DNA of 64,000 nucleotides, taken from Flavivirga abyssicola (GTDB lineage Bacteria; Bacteroidota; Bacteroidia; Flavobacteriales; Flavobacteriaceae). The notes beneath the pieces were generated by a model. That model searched no databases. It saw nothing but the letters and a program-made list of their open reading frames with translations, and had not been told where the DNA came from. The DNA is taken from assembly GCF_030540775.2 (NCBI RefSeq), contig NZ_CP141266.1, positions 2,777,001 to 2,841,000 on the forward strand. Direction: 5' to 3'. The position numbers and the translations under genes were made by a program. This document shows, piece by piece, positions 45,916 through 54,977 of the stretch (the first letter of the stretch is position 1; each line of letters starts with the position of its first letter).

Positions 45916-47673
45916 ATGAGTATTAGATCTCTAACATCCTTCTCATTCCTTTTAACACTAATATTCGTAAATCAATCAATATGTCAGACAACAAGTATAC
46001 CGTCATCTTATGAGTTGAATTTGACAACTTTTGCTTCTCATACTGAATTTGAGGCAGGAGGTGGTAGTAATCCTCAAGGAACATTATCTGGTTTTGGCCC
46101 GATTAAAATTACTGCGCCACGCGATGGGTCTGGTAGAGTATTTGTATCCTCCCAGACAGGTAAGATTTTAGTTTTTGACGCAGATGGAACTTCCTTAGGA
46201 ACATTTTTAGATTTAAACACAATTTCATCGGCTACTGGTTATACGCTTGGAGGGCCTGGCTCTTTTCGTGGATTAATGTACTTTGACTTCCATCCAGATT
46301 ATAATCTTATAGGAGCACCTGGTTACAAAAAACTATATGTGGGGTATCGGGTTAGTACTTCTTATGGAAATAGTGGAGCAAATGCGAACTATCGTATACA
46401 AGATTATCATAGTCGTTCAGGATCTAATCAATATGCCATTGCTGAATTTACTGTTAGTGTATCCGATGCTAATAAGGTAGATCATAGTACTTTTAGAGAA
46501 GTATTTAGAATCCAAACAGAAGGGTCCAATCCACATGGTCTTGGTGAAATTGCATTTAACCCAAATTCTGTTTCTGGTGATTCAGATTATGGATTGTTAT
46601 ATGCGGCGATAGGAGATGGAAGTGCATTAGGTAATGGTGCTCCTGCTACAGGATATTTGCAAAAACTAGAAAACCCATTTGGAAAGATTATTTGTATCAA
46701 CCCACTTCAAAATGGAGCTGATGCGTATTCGATTCCTACTACAAATCCTTATTATGGACAAATAGGAGTAGCTCAAGAAATTTATGCGATCGGGTTTAGA
46801 GACCCTCAGACATTTAGTTTTGCTCACGATACCGAAGGAAATGATATTTTAATTACGTTTGATATTGGAGCAGCACAAAGAGAAGAAATTATCATTGTTA
46901 GGCCTGGAGGAAATTATGGATGGGAAAGGTATGAAGGGACTCGTTTAAATAATTCTAATGTTTCATTAGTCCAAGGTACTGTTCATTCTCCACCTGTGGT
47001 TGAATACGATCATACAACAGGGGGCTTTGCCATTGTAGGCGGCTTTGTGGTGAGTGATCCTCAAGATGTGAATTTTAAAGACAAAGTTATTTTTACTGAT
47101 TTACCTACTGGTAAAGTTTTTTTTGCCGACTTTAATGAAATGTTACAAGCTGAAAAAGATGGAAATCAGGCATCTTTTTATGAAATTAACAATTTTAAAT
47201 TAGATGGTGTAGAGATAACAGAAAATATAGGTGGAGGCGGAACTAACCCAGGAGTTACATTTGAAGATGTAATTCGTTATCAAAGGGGAGATTTACGATT
47301 TGGACATGATGAGCAAGGGAATGTTTATTTTGTAACAAAACAATCTGGAACCATATTCAAAACAGAATTAGTTTATAAACGAACTGATGGTAATACGGTT
47401 TCTGTTGAAGATATCGCTAATCATAACGACGTTATTTTTTATCAAAATCCTTCGGATGACTTATTATTTGTTAAGATGTCTTCTAATAAAAATAATATGC
47501 CTTACAATTTAATGATGTACAATAGCTTGGGGAGCGAGATATTGAATAGAAAAGGAAATGGCGATTCATCATCAATAAGTCCTATTGATGTATCAGGTTT
47601 TATGGCGGGTATTTATTTTGTTAAATTCACTCTTGATAAAGTTACTCATTATAAAAAAATCATTATTCAGTAA
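45916..47673 (+). CDS. PQQ-dependent sugar dehydrogenase-like protein with T9SS sorting domain
   Basis: A 585-residue exported protein. Signal peptide 1-23 (ending SICQ). The main domain (about 40-480) is a glucose/sorbosone dehydrogenase beta propeller, with GSFRGLMYFDFHPDYN, NPHGLGEIAFNPNS, ENPFGKIICINP and YAIGFRDPQTFSFAHDTEG. The C-terminal ~80 residues (from DVIFYQNPSDDLLFVKM to HYKKIIIQ) are a type A T9SS sorting domain, so the protein is secreted by the gliding/T9SS machinery and attached or released at the surface. Cofactor and sugar are assumed from the fold. Confidence 0.88.
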   Translation: MSIRSLTSFSFLLTLIFVNQSICQTTSIPSSYELNLTTFASHTEFEAGGGSNPQGTLSGFGPIKITAPRDGSGRVFVSSQTGKILVFDADGTSLGTFLDLNTISSATGYTLGGPGSFRGLMYFDFHPDYNLIGAPGYKKLYVGYRVSTSYGNSGANANYRIQDYHSRSGSNQYAIAEFTVSVSDANKVDHSTFREVFRIQTEGSNPHGLGEIAFNPNSVSGDSDYGLLYAAIGDGSALGNGAPATGYLQKLENPFGKIICINPLQNGADAYSIPTTNPYYGQIGVAQEIYAIGFRDPQTFSFAHDTEGNDILITFDIGAAQREEIIIVRPGGNYGWERYEGTRLNNSNVSLVQGTVHSPPVVEYDHTTGGFAIVGGFVVSDPQDVNFKDKVIFTDLPTGKVFFADFNEMLQAEKDGNQASFYEINNFKLDGVEITENIGGGGTNPGVTFEDVIRYQRGDLRFGHDEQGNVYFVTKQSGTIFKTELVYKRTDGNTVSVEDIANHNDVIFYQNPSDDLLFVKMSSNKNNMPYNLMMYNSLGSEILNRKGNGDSSSISPIDVSGFMAGIYFVKFTLDKVTHYKKIIIQ

Positions 47674-47725
47674 TTTTTATTTCTTATTTAAGTTATGAAA
47701 TGATTTTACTTCGCTGGAATAATCT

Positions 47726-48430
47726 ATGTTTAAACACAAGCATCCATACAAACCATTTATACAAAACGATACTAAAAAGTTAATCGTTGGAACATTACCA
47801 CCGCCTCGGTTTTCAACAGGAGAACTATTAGAAAAAGATGTGAATTTTTGTTATGGAAGCTATTACAATTCACTATGGTTATTTATTGATAAAATTCACA
47901 ATTTAAACTTACGTTATGATAATTCGCAAGAAGCCATTGCCCAACGCAAACAATTTTTGATTAAAAATAAAATAGGGGTTTGCGATATTGTTGAAAGTGC
48001 CGAACGTGAAAAAATTGACGCATCCGATTTAGGGATGCAAAACATAAAACTTCGGGATATTATTGGTTATTTAAAACAATATCCAAATATCGATACGTTG
48101 TTGTTTACTGGGGGAAACAGCAAAAATGGACCGGAATATTTTTTTAGAAAACATATACGAGATTATAATATCAAGTTAGAATTGGTTTCAAACGAAATCC
48201 CCCGAATTCATCAATTTAAATTACCCGCCAAATTGAGTACTTCGACTCTGCTCAGTACAGGTGTTGTGGACAGCTCATCAAGAATCATCAAAACAGTGTC
48301 TTTAACTTCTGGGTCTGGTGCTGCTAATATTTCAATAAGTAGAATTCCTTTATACAAACAATTAAAAGCGAAAAACCCTAAATTCAACACTTTTGATTTT
48401 AGGGTCATGCAGTACCGTGAGTTTTTTTGA
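47726..48430 (+). CDS. Uracil-DNA-glycosylase-fold protein with repeat-derived insert
   Basis: A 234-residue protein of the uracil-DNA glycosylase superfamily. KLIVGTLPPPRF is the GTxPS-like active-site loop, NFCYGSYYNSLWLFIDKI the Y-G-N-FW-like block, and LTSGSGAANISIS the C-terminal S/T-rich catalytic-side loop. Between KLPAK (about 172) and TVSLTSGSGAA lies an insert coding LSTSTLLSTGVVDSSSRIIK whose DNA contains GAGTACTTCGACTCTGCTCA, a dispersed-repeat sequence. The insert keeps the frame. Activity against uracil or hypoxanthine is not established. Confidence 0.72.
   Translation: MFKHKHPYKPFIQNDTKKLIVGTLPPPRFSTGELLEKDVNFCYGSYYNSLWLFIDKIHNLNLRYDNSQEAIAQRKQFLIKNKIGVCDIVESAEREKIDASDLGMQNIKLRDIIGYLKQYPNIDTLLFTGGNSKNGPEYFFRKHIRDYNIKLELVSNEIPRIHQFKLPAKLSTSTLLSTGVVDSSSRIIKTVSLTSGSGAANISISRIPLYKQLKAKNPKFNTFDFRVMQYREFF
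48233..48261. repeat. Dispersed repeat fragment inside the glycosylase gene
   Basis: TTGAGTACTTCGACTCTGCT continuing CAGTACAGG; GTACT and AGTAC (48237-48241, 48253-48257) are inverse. The TTCGACT-GCTCA core also occurs at 9065-9092 and 56246-56286. It is read through in frame. Confidence 0.6.
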
Positions 48431-48458
48431 AGGCTATTTTTTTATAAAGCCTATTTTT
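48431..48458 (+). terminator. Weak intrinsic terminator after the glycosylase gene
   Basis: AGGCT / AGCCT with an A/T loop and TTTTT tail, directly after the stop. Confidence 0.5.
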
Positions 48459-48465
48459 AGTTAGT

Positions 48466-48558
48466 TGTCATATCGAGTGAGGTACGATTGAGACATCACA
48501 CATGATGCGATTTTATGTTATAATGATTAAGAGATGTCTCACTGCGTTCGACATGACA
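48466..48558. repeat. Dispersed GTCATT palindrome between convergent genes
   Basis: Arms TGTCATATCGAGTGAGGTAC (from 48466) and GATGTCTCACTGCGTTCGAC then ATGACA (to 48558) are imperfect inverse copies around a 30-base loop. Confidence 0.85.
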
Positions 48559-48579
48559 TTTTGATTTTAAACATTAATC

Positions 48580-50427
48580 CTACTTATACCCCAGCAAATC
48601 ATCAATAGTATTAGCTGTTACAGAATGATAATTTGATCTTGCTTTGTTATAAATAGCTAAAGCAACATCTGTTTTATCATTTCTTTTAAAGGCTTTATAA
48701 ATGGTGGAAACATACCAACGTCTGCCAACTTTTATTAAAAAATCTTCAATTTTAGTATCGACATTATTTCCATGGTAGTTGTGATTAATAGCTTGTTCAT
48801 ACCAAACCATAGCGATATACGAATTATTAGAGTTGGTTAAATTGAAAGCTTCGTCAATCATGGTCAAATGTTCCGTTTTAATATCATTAGGGAAGTTCCG
48901 AACAAAGTGAACCCATTCTTGAGTTGTCCAATCTTTAGTAAGTGTTTTGTCTACTGTATTGTTTTTAACAAACTGCTGAATTGTTTTTTCAACCGTTTCG
49001 AATTTATTGGAAGTAATGATAGCTTGATTATCAGGAATGCCTGCCTTGTAAATCCATTCCTCTGTATTAAATACTATATCCTGTTTTTCTAATAAGTTCT
49101 TATTTAAAAACCTAACGAATTTTTCTGTATTGATTGTTGAAAAAGCATGTTTTTGGAAATAGTTTTTTAAGAAACTATCAAATTTTTCACGACCAGCAGT
49201 CTCTTCCAATGTTCTTAAAAAAAGATATCCTTTATCGTAAGCAATACTATTCATGCCATCATCGGGATTACGCCCTTTTAAGTTTAGTTTTAGCTTTGTA
49301 TCGTCTGGGTTATCTTTGAAACCTTCTATCTCTTCTTCTAAATCTTGTCTTCCAATACGAGCCAACATATTAGCTCTATCTTTTCCGTAAAGGGCTTCCA
49401 TAATACGCATTTCAAAATACACTGTAAAGCCTTCGTTAAGCCAAAAATCATCCCAAGTGGCATTGGTTACCAAGTTTCCAGACCAAGAATGCGCTAATTC
49501 ATGAGCTATCAGAGATGTTAAGCTTTTATCACCAGCAATTACTGTAGGTGTAGCAAACGTTAATCGTGGATTTTCCATACCCCCAAACGGAAAGCTAGGA
49601 GGAAGCACGATGACATCAAATTGTTCCCATGCATATTTTCCGTACAATGCCTCGGCAGAGGCTACCATGTTTTCCATGTCCGAAAACTCATAATGTGCTT
49701 TTTCCACCATAGATTTTTCGGCATAAATTCCTGTTCGGTTACTAACGGCTTTATACTCAATATCACCAATAGCAAGTGCAATTAAATAAGGAGAAATAGG
49801 CTGTGCCATTTTAAAAGAGTAATGACCATCTGGTGTTTTTACTTTAGGATTTTCAGCACTCATAACAGCCATTAAATCACTTGGCACCTGTACTTTTGCA
49901 TTATAAGTAATTCTAATTTGTGGGCTGTCTTGAATAGGTATCCAAGTTCGTGTTAAAATAGCTTGGCCTTGTGTGAATAAAAAAGGATGTGTTTTATCTG
50001 CAGTTTGTTGAGGTTTTAACCATTGTAAAGCTTCTGTTTCTTGAGTGGTCTTATAAAAAACAGTGATACGTTTTGTATCCTTATGAATATCTATTTTTAA
50101 AGCATTTCCTAGTTGTTCATCAAAATCATCTAAAGAAAATGTGGTGTCTTTACCATCTGCTTGCACACTTTCTATAGCTAAGAATTTTGAATCAAGGATA
50201 ATTTGTGATGCCTTATTATTTTTAATTAAATAAGATGCTTTACCTTGTATTATTTCTTTATCAAAATCCACATTAATATCTAAATCCAGATGTGTTATGA
50301 CAGCTTCATTGGGTTTAGAAAAAGAATGTGGTTCTTCAATATAGCCAGGTGTTGTTGTATTTTGCTTGTTAGAACAGCTTGATATTAAGAGTACTAAACA
50401 CCCTAATTGTAATGCAATTTTTTTCAT
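48580..50427 (-). CDS. M1 family aminopeptidase lipoprotein
   Basis: A 615-residue zinc aminopeptidase of the leukotriene-A4-hydrolase/ColAP type. The lipobox ISSC makes Cys18 the anchor. Substrate recognition is GGMENPRLTF; zinc ligands are H309, H313 and E332 (HELAHSWSGN, WLNEGFTVYFE). The C-terminal helical domain (about 480-615, GNNVDTKIEDFLIKVGRRWY) is the LTA4H-type armadillo-like domain. It probably trims peptides in the periplasm or at the surface. Confidence 0.93.
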   Translation of the reverse strand: MKKIALQLGCLVLLISSCSNKQNTTTPGYIEEPHSFSKPNEAVITHLDLDINVDFDKEIIQGKASYLIKNNKASQIILDSKFLAIESVQADGKDTTFSLDDFDEQLGNALKIDIHKDTKRITVFYKTTQETEALQWLKPQQTADKTHPFLFTQGQAILTRTWIPIQDSPQIRITYNAKVQVPSDLMAVMSAENPKVKTPDGHYSFKMAQPISPYLIALAIGDIEYKAVSNRTGIYAEKSMVEKAHYEFSDMENMVASAEALYGKYAWEQFDVIVLPPSFPFGGMENPRLTFATPTVIAGDKSLTSLIAHELAHSWSGNLVTNATWDDFWLNEGFTVYFEMRIMEALYGKDRANMLARIGRQDLEEEIEGFKDNPDDTKLKLNLKGRNPDDGMNSIAYDKGYLFLRTLEETAGREKFDSFLKNYFQKHAFSTINTEKFVRFLNKNLLEKQDIVFNTEEWIYKAGIPDNQAIITSNKFETVEKTIQQFVKNNTVDKTLTKDWTTQEWVHFVRNFPNDIKTEHLTMIDEAFNLTNSNNSYIAMVWYEQAINHNYHGNNVDTKIEDFLIKVGRRWYVSTIYKAFKRNDKTDVALAIYNKARSNYHSVTANTIDDLLGYK

Positions 50428-50515
50428 ACTAAATTTTAGTGTTTTTAAACGATGGACGAAGTTAGTTGTTTTCTTTTAAAATGAATAATTAAAAGGTCGT
50501 GGAGAAAATTAGCTG

Positions 50516-50523
50516 TACATTTG
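50516..50523 (+). promoter_or_regulatory. Possible -7 promoter element of rhlE
   Basis: TACATTTG fits the TAnnTTTG consensus, 81 bases before the ATG. No TTG at the right spacing. Confidence 0.35.
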
Positions 50524-50604
50524 CGCCTTAACCAAAGAGGTGGTGTTTAATTTGTAAATTGTCATCTCATTTTCCCAGTAAAAAGGGCTTACCAAACAAT
50601 TTAT

Positions 50605-51891
50605 ATGTCATTTAACTCATTAGGCTTATCTCAGGCCTTACTAAAAGCTGTTAGCAAAAAAGGATACACAACACCATCGCCTATACAACAAAAAGCAATT
50701 CCACCTATTTTAGAAGGGAAGGATGTTTTAGCATCTGCACAAACCGGTACAGGGAAAACAGCTGGTTTTACGTTGCCACTTTTGCATTTTCTTTCTGAAA
50801 ATCCTAAAGAAAAGTATAGACCAATACGTGCCTTAATATTAACACCAACTAGAGAGTTAGCAGCGCAGGTATATGATAACGTAAAGGAGTACAGCGAGTT
50901 TTTAAATCTAAGAAGTGCTGTTATATTTGGAGGGGTAAATCAGAAACCACAAGTAGCAAGGATTCGTCAGGGTATCGATATTTTAGTAGCTACACCTGGA
51001 CGTTTATTAGATTTAGAAAACCAAGGACTATTATCTCTAAAAAGAATTGAAATGTTTGTTTTAGATGAAGCGGACCGCATGTTAGATATGGGGTTTTTAC
51101 GCGATATTGAACGGGTGATAAAAATGATGCCAACCAGAAGGCAAAATTTGATGTTCTCGGCAACATTTTCAAAAGACATAAAGAAATTAGCACATGGTAT
51201 TTTGCATAACCCGGTGCAGGTTGAAGCTACGCCAGAAAATACAACCGTTGAAGCCATAAGTCAGAAGGTTTATCGCGTTGCAAAAGGTTTAAAAACGGGT
51301 TTAATTATTAAATTGATTTCTGATGGCAACTGGAAACAAGTGCTTGTTTTTACGCGTACTAAACACGGTGCCAATAAGCTTTGTAAAAAGATGATAAGTT
51401 CTAATATTAGTGCAGCTGCTATACATGGTAACAAGAGTCAAGGTGCTAGAACAAAAGCTTTGGCAGGTTTTAAAAATGGAAGCATTCGTGTTTTAGTGGC
51501 CACGGATATTGCAGCCAGAGGTTTGGATATTCCTTTATTACCACATGTTATAAATTTTGAATTGCCTAATATTTCTGAAGATTATGTGCATAGAATAGGC
51601 AGAACGGGAAGAGCAGGAGCTAAAGGAGAAGCCTTATCTTTGGTTAGTGCAGATGAGACAACATATTTGAGAGACATAGAAAAGTTGATAGCGATGAAGC
51701 TTCCTGTAGAAATTATTGAGGGTTTTGAGCCTGATCCCAATGCTTCCACTGTTCCTGCAAAACAACAGCGTGGTGGTAGGAATAGGAATAAAGCTAGAAG
51801 TCATTCTAATTCTGGAAATTCAAAAGCAAGAGGACAAAGAAGTAATAATTCCAGTCGTCGCCCTAAGAAAAATAATGATAGAAGACGTTAA
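50605..51891 (+). CDS. rhlE: DEAD-box RNA helicase, RhlE type
   Basis: A 428-residue ATP-dependent RNA helicase. It has the Q motif [17 protein letters not shown], motif I AQTGTGKT, motif Ib TPGR, motif II LDEAD, motif III SAT, motif IV-V ([13 protein letters not shown]) and motif [12 protein letters not shown]. The C-terminal ~55 residues are rich in Arg, Asn, Ser and Lys ([20 protein letters not shown]), a basic RNA-binding tail. Roles in ribosome assembly or RNA decay are usual for the family. Two small genes follow closely and may share the transcript. Confidence 0.93.
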   Translation: MSFNSLGLSQALLKAVSKKGYTTPSPIQQKAIPPILEGKDVLASAQTGTGKTAGFTLPLLHFLSENPKEKYRPIRALILTPTRELAAQVYDNVKEYSEFLNLRSAVIFGGVNQKPQVARIRQGIDILVATPGRLLDLENQGLLSLKRIEMFVLDEADRMLDMGFLRDIERVIKMMPTRRQNLMFSATFSKDIKKLAHGILHNPVQVEATPENTTVEAISQKVYRVAKGLKTGLIIKLISDGNWKQVLVFTRTKHGANKLCKKMISSNISAAAIHGNKSQGARTKALAGFKNGSIRVLVATDIAARGLDIPLLPHVINFELPNISEDYVHRIGRTGRAGAKGEALSLVSADETTYLRDIEKLIAMKLPVEIIEGFEPDPNASTVPAKQQRGGRNRNKARSHSNSGNSKARGQRSNNSSRRPKKNNDRRR

Positions 51892-51896
51892 ATATT

Positions 51897-52106
51897 ATGC
51901 AGAACATTTTAAAGGATAAGATTATTGAGGTTTGTAATAAAAAAATAAAAAATAAGGGTACCAATGTAGGGGTCTCTTTTTATGCTTTTTTTGCAAATAA
52001 AAATGATAATCCGGAGCTGCTTATGGAAGCGGCAACTTGGTGGATTATGGAGCATAAGCTAGATCATTTTGAGAAAGCTGTGAAAATTAAAAGTTTAGTA
52101 GAGTAA
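51897..52106 (+). CDS. DUF6500 family small protein
   Basis: A 69-residue protein starting five bases after the rhlE stop. The sequence [20 protein letters not shown] followed by [18 protein letters not shown] is highly characteristic of the DUF6500 family as I recall it. No known activity. Tight spacing with rhlE and the next gene suggests one transcript. Confidence 0.8.
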   Translation: MQNILKDKIIEVCNKKIKNKGTNVGVSFYAFFANKNDNPELLMEAATWWIMEHKLDHFEKAVKIKSLVE

Positions 52107-52111
52107 ATGTT

Positions 52112-52342
52112 ATGGAAACACAGCCTAATAATCCATTACATGGTGTGAAATTAGAACAAATCATTAATGATTTGGTAGCACACTATGGTTGGGAATATAT
52201 GGGATATACTATTAAGATTAGGTGTTTCACAGATAACCCTTCTGTAAAATCGAGTTTAAAGTTTTTACGTCGTACCCCTTGGGCACGAACTAAAGTAGAA
52301 GCTATGTATTTAAATATGTTGAAGCAGCGAAAGAAATCTTAA
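52112..52342 (+). CDS. VF530-like DNA-binding small protein
   Basis: A 76-residue protein of the VF530 family (COG4628). [40 protein letters not shown] and [14 protein letters not shown] are the conserved blocks. The fold is a helical DNA-binding domain by structural description of the family; the cellular role is not known. Follows the DUF6500 gene after five bases. Confidence 0.87.
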   Translation: METQPNNPLHGVKLEQIINDLVAHYGWEYMGYTIKIRCFTDNPSVKSSLKFLRRTPWARTKVEAMYLNMLKQRKKS

Positions 52343-52438
52343 GTGAATTTTATATTAACGTTAGATATAACAATGAATATATTTAACTAAAAACCAACCA
52401 TGCCAACACCAATAATGTATTAATAGATTTCCATGTAA

Positions 52439-52918
52439 TTAGTGACTACTCTCTAATTTTTCTATTAATTCTTTAATTTCATGAATAGGCATTTTCGTTA
52501 CGCATTCAATAAATGAGTCCTCGGCTCCGATAATTAAAGTCCCTTTTTTATCTTCCTCGTAACCAACTTGTTTTATTGAAAACTCAAGCGAACTTATTTC
52601 TTTAGTTTTTTTTCCATCCTTGAACCAACCGTAATTGGTTTCATAAGTTATTTTTTGTTCATTAAAATGAATTGTTTCATAACCATAAGTGTTCCACAAG
52701 GAAATTCGTAACATGTAAAAACCAATAAGACCAAATAGTCCTATCCAAATTAAAAAACCAATATGAAATCGATATCCTGTTGATATAAATGAAGCTATTC
52801 CTATTAATGGAGAAAAAAAGAAAAGAAAAGTAAACAAGAACATTATTGATCTTACAAAAACAGGTGATCTTTTAACTCTTAAAATCAATTGATTATTGCT
52901 TATTTCGTACGATTTCAT
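52439..52918 (-). CDS. Hypothetical membrane protein
   Basis: A 159-residue protein with two membrane segments (about 22-42, MFLFTFLFFFSPLIGIASFI, and 52-72, GFLIWIGLFGLIGFYML) followed by a cytosolic or periplasmic beta-rich domain (HFNEQKITYETNYGWFKDGK). Resembles PH-like membrane proteins of Bacteroidota in layout, but I do not recognise a named family. Lies 12 bases downstream of trmL on the same strand. Confidence 0.65.
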   Translation of the reverse strand: MKSYEISNNQLILRVKRSPVFVRSIMFLFTFLFFFSPLIGIASFISTGYRFHIGFLIWIGLFGLIGFYMLRISLWNTYGYETIHFNEQKITYETNYGWFKDGKKTKEISSLEFSIKQVGYEEDKKGTLIIGAEDSFIECVTKMPIHEIKELIEKLESSH

Positions 52919-52930
52919 TTTTCTTAAAAA

Positions 52931-53395
52931 TTAAAGTTTTAATTCCCGCAATTGTTTCAATCCTTCATAAACGACAATACTTACTGCATTTGCAATATTT
53001 AAACTTCTAACATGTTCACTATATAAAGGTATTTTAAAAAGTTTATTTTGATTGGCTTGAATGAGAGGTTTTGACAAACCTACGGACTCTTTCCCGAAGA
53101 TTAAAAACAGGTTATCTTCAAAAGGAATGTCCCAATGATTTTTATTTCCGTGACTAGAGAGAAAAACCATTTTTTGATTTTCATTTCTAAGGAAAAAATC
53201 ATCAATATTATCATAGTATGTCACTGATAGATGCTGCCAATAGTCTAGACCAGCTCGTTTTAATCGTGTATCATCAATCTCGAAACCAAAGGGTTTTACT
53301 AAGTGTAAGTGAGAGCCGGAAGCCAAAGCTAAACGGCCAATATTACCAGTGTTATTAGGGATTTCGGGTTCTATTAAAACAATATTTAACGCCAT
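52931..53395 (-). CDS. trmL: tRNA (cytidine(34)-2'-O)-methyltransferase TrmL
   Basis: A 154-residue SPOUT methyltransferase that 2'-O-methylates the wobble base of some leucine tRNAs. EPEIPNNTGNIGRLALASGS is the SpoU motif 1, LIFGKESVGLS motif 2, and IPLYSEHVRSLNIANAVSIV motif 3 with the knot-forming Asn residues. Length matches the minimal family. Near the end of the trp region strand; three bases from the DUF805 gene upstream. Confidence 0.93.
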   Translation of the reverse strand: MALNIVLIEPEIPNNTGNIGRLALASGSHLHLVKPFGFEIDDTRLKRAGLDYWQHLSVTYYDNIDDFFLRNENQKMVFLSSHGNKNHWDIPFEDNLFLIFGKESVGLSKPLIQANQNKLFKIPLYSEHVRSLNIANAVSIVVYEGLKQLRELKL

Positions 53396-53398
53396 GAT

Positions 53399-53812
53399 TT
53401 AGTTGTCTGATAGAGGTTTTCCAATGTCGTCAATCTCATCAAAATTTGGAGATTTTGGATCTGGACCATATTGATTTGGACCTTTATCACCTTCTGTTGC
53501 CATTAAAATTAAAAACCAAATACCGCCAATAAACGGGATGAAATAGACAAATATATACCCTCCGCTTTTCCCAGAATCATGAAGTCTTCTTACGGCTAAC
53601 GCTATGTAGGGGATAAGGATTCCAAGGAAATATATACCTAAAATAATGGGGAGAATCTCGTTATCAATGAAGTCAGAAATAAGACCAAGTAAAAATGATA
53701 GTCCAAATATGATGATTAAGTTAAATAAAAAGAACATCCAAAACTCTTTACGTCTGGCTCTACCACTAAATGTTGCATAATTATTTATTAGGACTTTTAA
53801 ATACCACTTCAT
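53399..53812 (-). CDS. DUF805 family membrane protein
   Basis: A 137-residue inner-membrane protein. YATFSGRARRKEFWMFFLFN is the DUF805 start, followed by two to three membrane segments and the signature AVRRLHDSGKSGGYIFVYFI. The tail GDKGPNQYGPDPKSPNFDEI is the common family ending. No function is known. Located 12 bases downstream of trpA, so possibly on the trp transcript. Confidence 0.88.
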   Translation of the reverse strand: MKWYLKVLINNYATFSGRARRKEFWMFFLFNLIIIFGLSFLLGLISDFIDNEILPIILGIYFLGILIPYIALAVRRLHDSGKSGGYIFVYFIPFIGGIWFLILMATEGDKGPNQYGPDPKSPNFDEIDDIGKPLSDN

Positions 53813-53824
53813 AAAATTTTATTT

Positions 53825-54589
53825 CTAATTTAATACGGATTTCACGAATTTGTCAAGACTATTTACGCCTTCATTGGTGACATGTTTTACAAATGCACTG
53901 CCAATAATAGCTCCTTTGGCATATTGAGTTGCCTGTGTAAAAGTTTGATTGTTACTAATACCAAATCCAACAATTTGAGGATTATTAAGGTTCATATTAT
54001 CTATGCGCTCAAAGTATTGGGTTTGTTCTTCTCCAAAACCAACTTTGGCTCCTGTTGTACTGGCACTACTAACCATATAAATAAAGCCACTTGAAATGGA
54101 GTCTATATAACGAATTCGTTCATCACTGGTTTGTGGTGTTATTAAAAATACATTTATTAAACCATATTTTTCGAAAATGGCTTGGTATTTTTCATGGTAT
54201 ACATCTACTGGTAGATCGGGTATTATTAAGCCGTCAATACCTATTTCCTGACATTTTTTGCAAAAGGCTTCAACGCCATATTGAAACATTGGGTTGAAAT
54301 AGCCCATAATGATTAAAGGAATATTAACTGATTTTCTAATGTCTTTTAATTGATCAAAAAGCACTTCGGTAGTCATGCCATTTTTTAAAGCTTGTGTAGA
54401 ACTTGCTTGAATGGTTGGTCCATCTGCTAAAGGATCACTAAAAGGTAGTCCTATTTCGATCATGTCAACACCATTTTTTTCTAAATCTTGAATGATGGAA
54501 ACAGTATCGTTAATGCTTGGGTAACCTGCTGTGAAGTATATAGAAAGTAATTTCTTGTCTTCTTGTAGTTTTTGGTTTATTCTGTTCAT
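53825..54589 (-). CDS. trpA: Tryptophan synthase alpha subunit
   Basis: A 254-residue TIM-barrel enzyme that cleaves indole-3-glycerol phosphate to indole, passed to TrpB. Catalytic residues E45 and D56 lie in DMIEIGLPFSDPLADGPTIQ with the usual 11-residue spacing. I start at 54589 (MNRINQKLQE). The frame stays open 11 codons further, but that stretch (MDSCLRRNDKK) is encoded by a palindromic repeat. Last trp gene of the operon. Confidence 0.93.
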   Translation of the reverse strand: MNRINQKLQEDKKLLSIYFTAGYPSINDTVSIIQDLEKNGVDMIEIGLPFSDPLADGPTIQASSTQALKNGMTTEVLFDQLKDIRKSVNIPLIIMGYFNPMFQYGVEAFCKKCQEIGIDGLIIPDLPVDVYHEKYQAIFEKYGLINVFLITPQTSDERIRYIDSISSGFIYMVSSASTTGAKVGFGEEQTQYFERIDNMNLNNPQIVGFGISNNQTFTQATQYAKGAIIGSAFVKHVTNEGVNSLDKFVKSVLN

Positions 54590-54596
54590 TTTTTTG

Positions 54597-54620
54597 TCAT
54601 TCCTGCGAAGGCAGGAATCC
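54597..54620. repeat. Short palindrome before trpA
   Basis: GTCATTCCTGCGAAGGCAGG then AATC: arms ATTCCTGC / GCAGGAAT (54599-54606, 54611-54618). A near copy lies before trpG at 59751-59774. Confidence 0.88.
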
Positions 54621-54639
54621 ATTTTTTAGTTATGTTTTT

Positions 54640-54870
54640 CTCTCTATTCATTTTTTTGCTTGTCCAAAAACGAACCAAAAAAAGACATCCAAGTCAAGGA
54701 ATTTTTCAGTTTTGCAAACTGAAAACCAATTTGAAAACTCCGCGTCGAATTGCATTCTCCTGTTTTCGGAGCTTTTCTTCATTTATTCTTCGCCTTGGCA
54801 GATCAATTCTGTGAATTGATTTGGGACTTTACCATTTGAATGTTCCATTTTTAATTTCAAGTTCAAGCAT
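54640..54870. repeat. Diverged long repeat in the trpB-trpA spacer
   Basis: Contains TTGTCCAAAAACGAACCAAA, TGCATTCTCCTGTTTTCGGA and TTCTTCATTTATTCTTCGCC, which resemble parts of the ~140-base repeat at 58921-59100 and 59796-59935. Two small hairpins (TTTTCAGTTTTGCAAACTGAAAA-like and TCAATTCTGTGAATTGA) are inside. No frame is credible. Confidence 0.55.
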
Positions 54871-54901
54871 ATTTTGAATTAGGTTTATATGTATGTTATT
54901 T

Positions 54902-54970
54902 TGTCATTGCGAAGAACAAAGTGACGTGGCAATCTGCTTAATGAGATTCTTCACTTCGTTCTGAATGACA
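54902..54970. repeat. Dispersed GTCATT palindrome after the trpB stop
   Basis: Arms TGTCATTGCGAAGAACAAAG (from 54902) and CTTCACTTCGTTCTGAATGA then CA (to 54970) are inverse copies. It begins eight bases after the trpB stop in transcription sense. Confidence 0.85.
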
Positions 54971-54977
54971 CTATATA

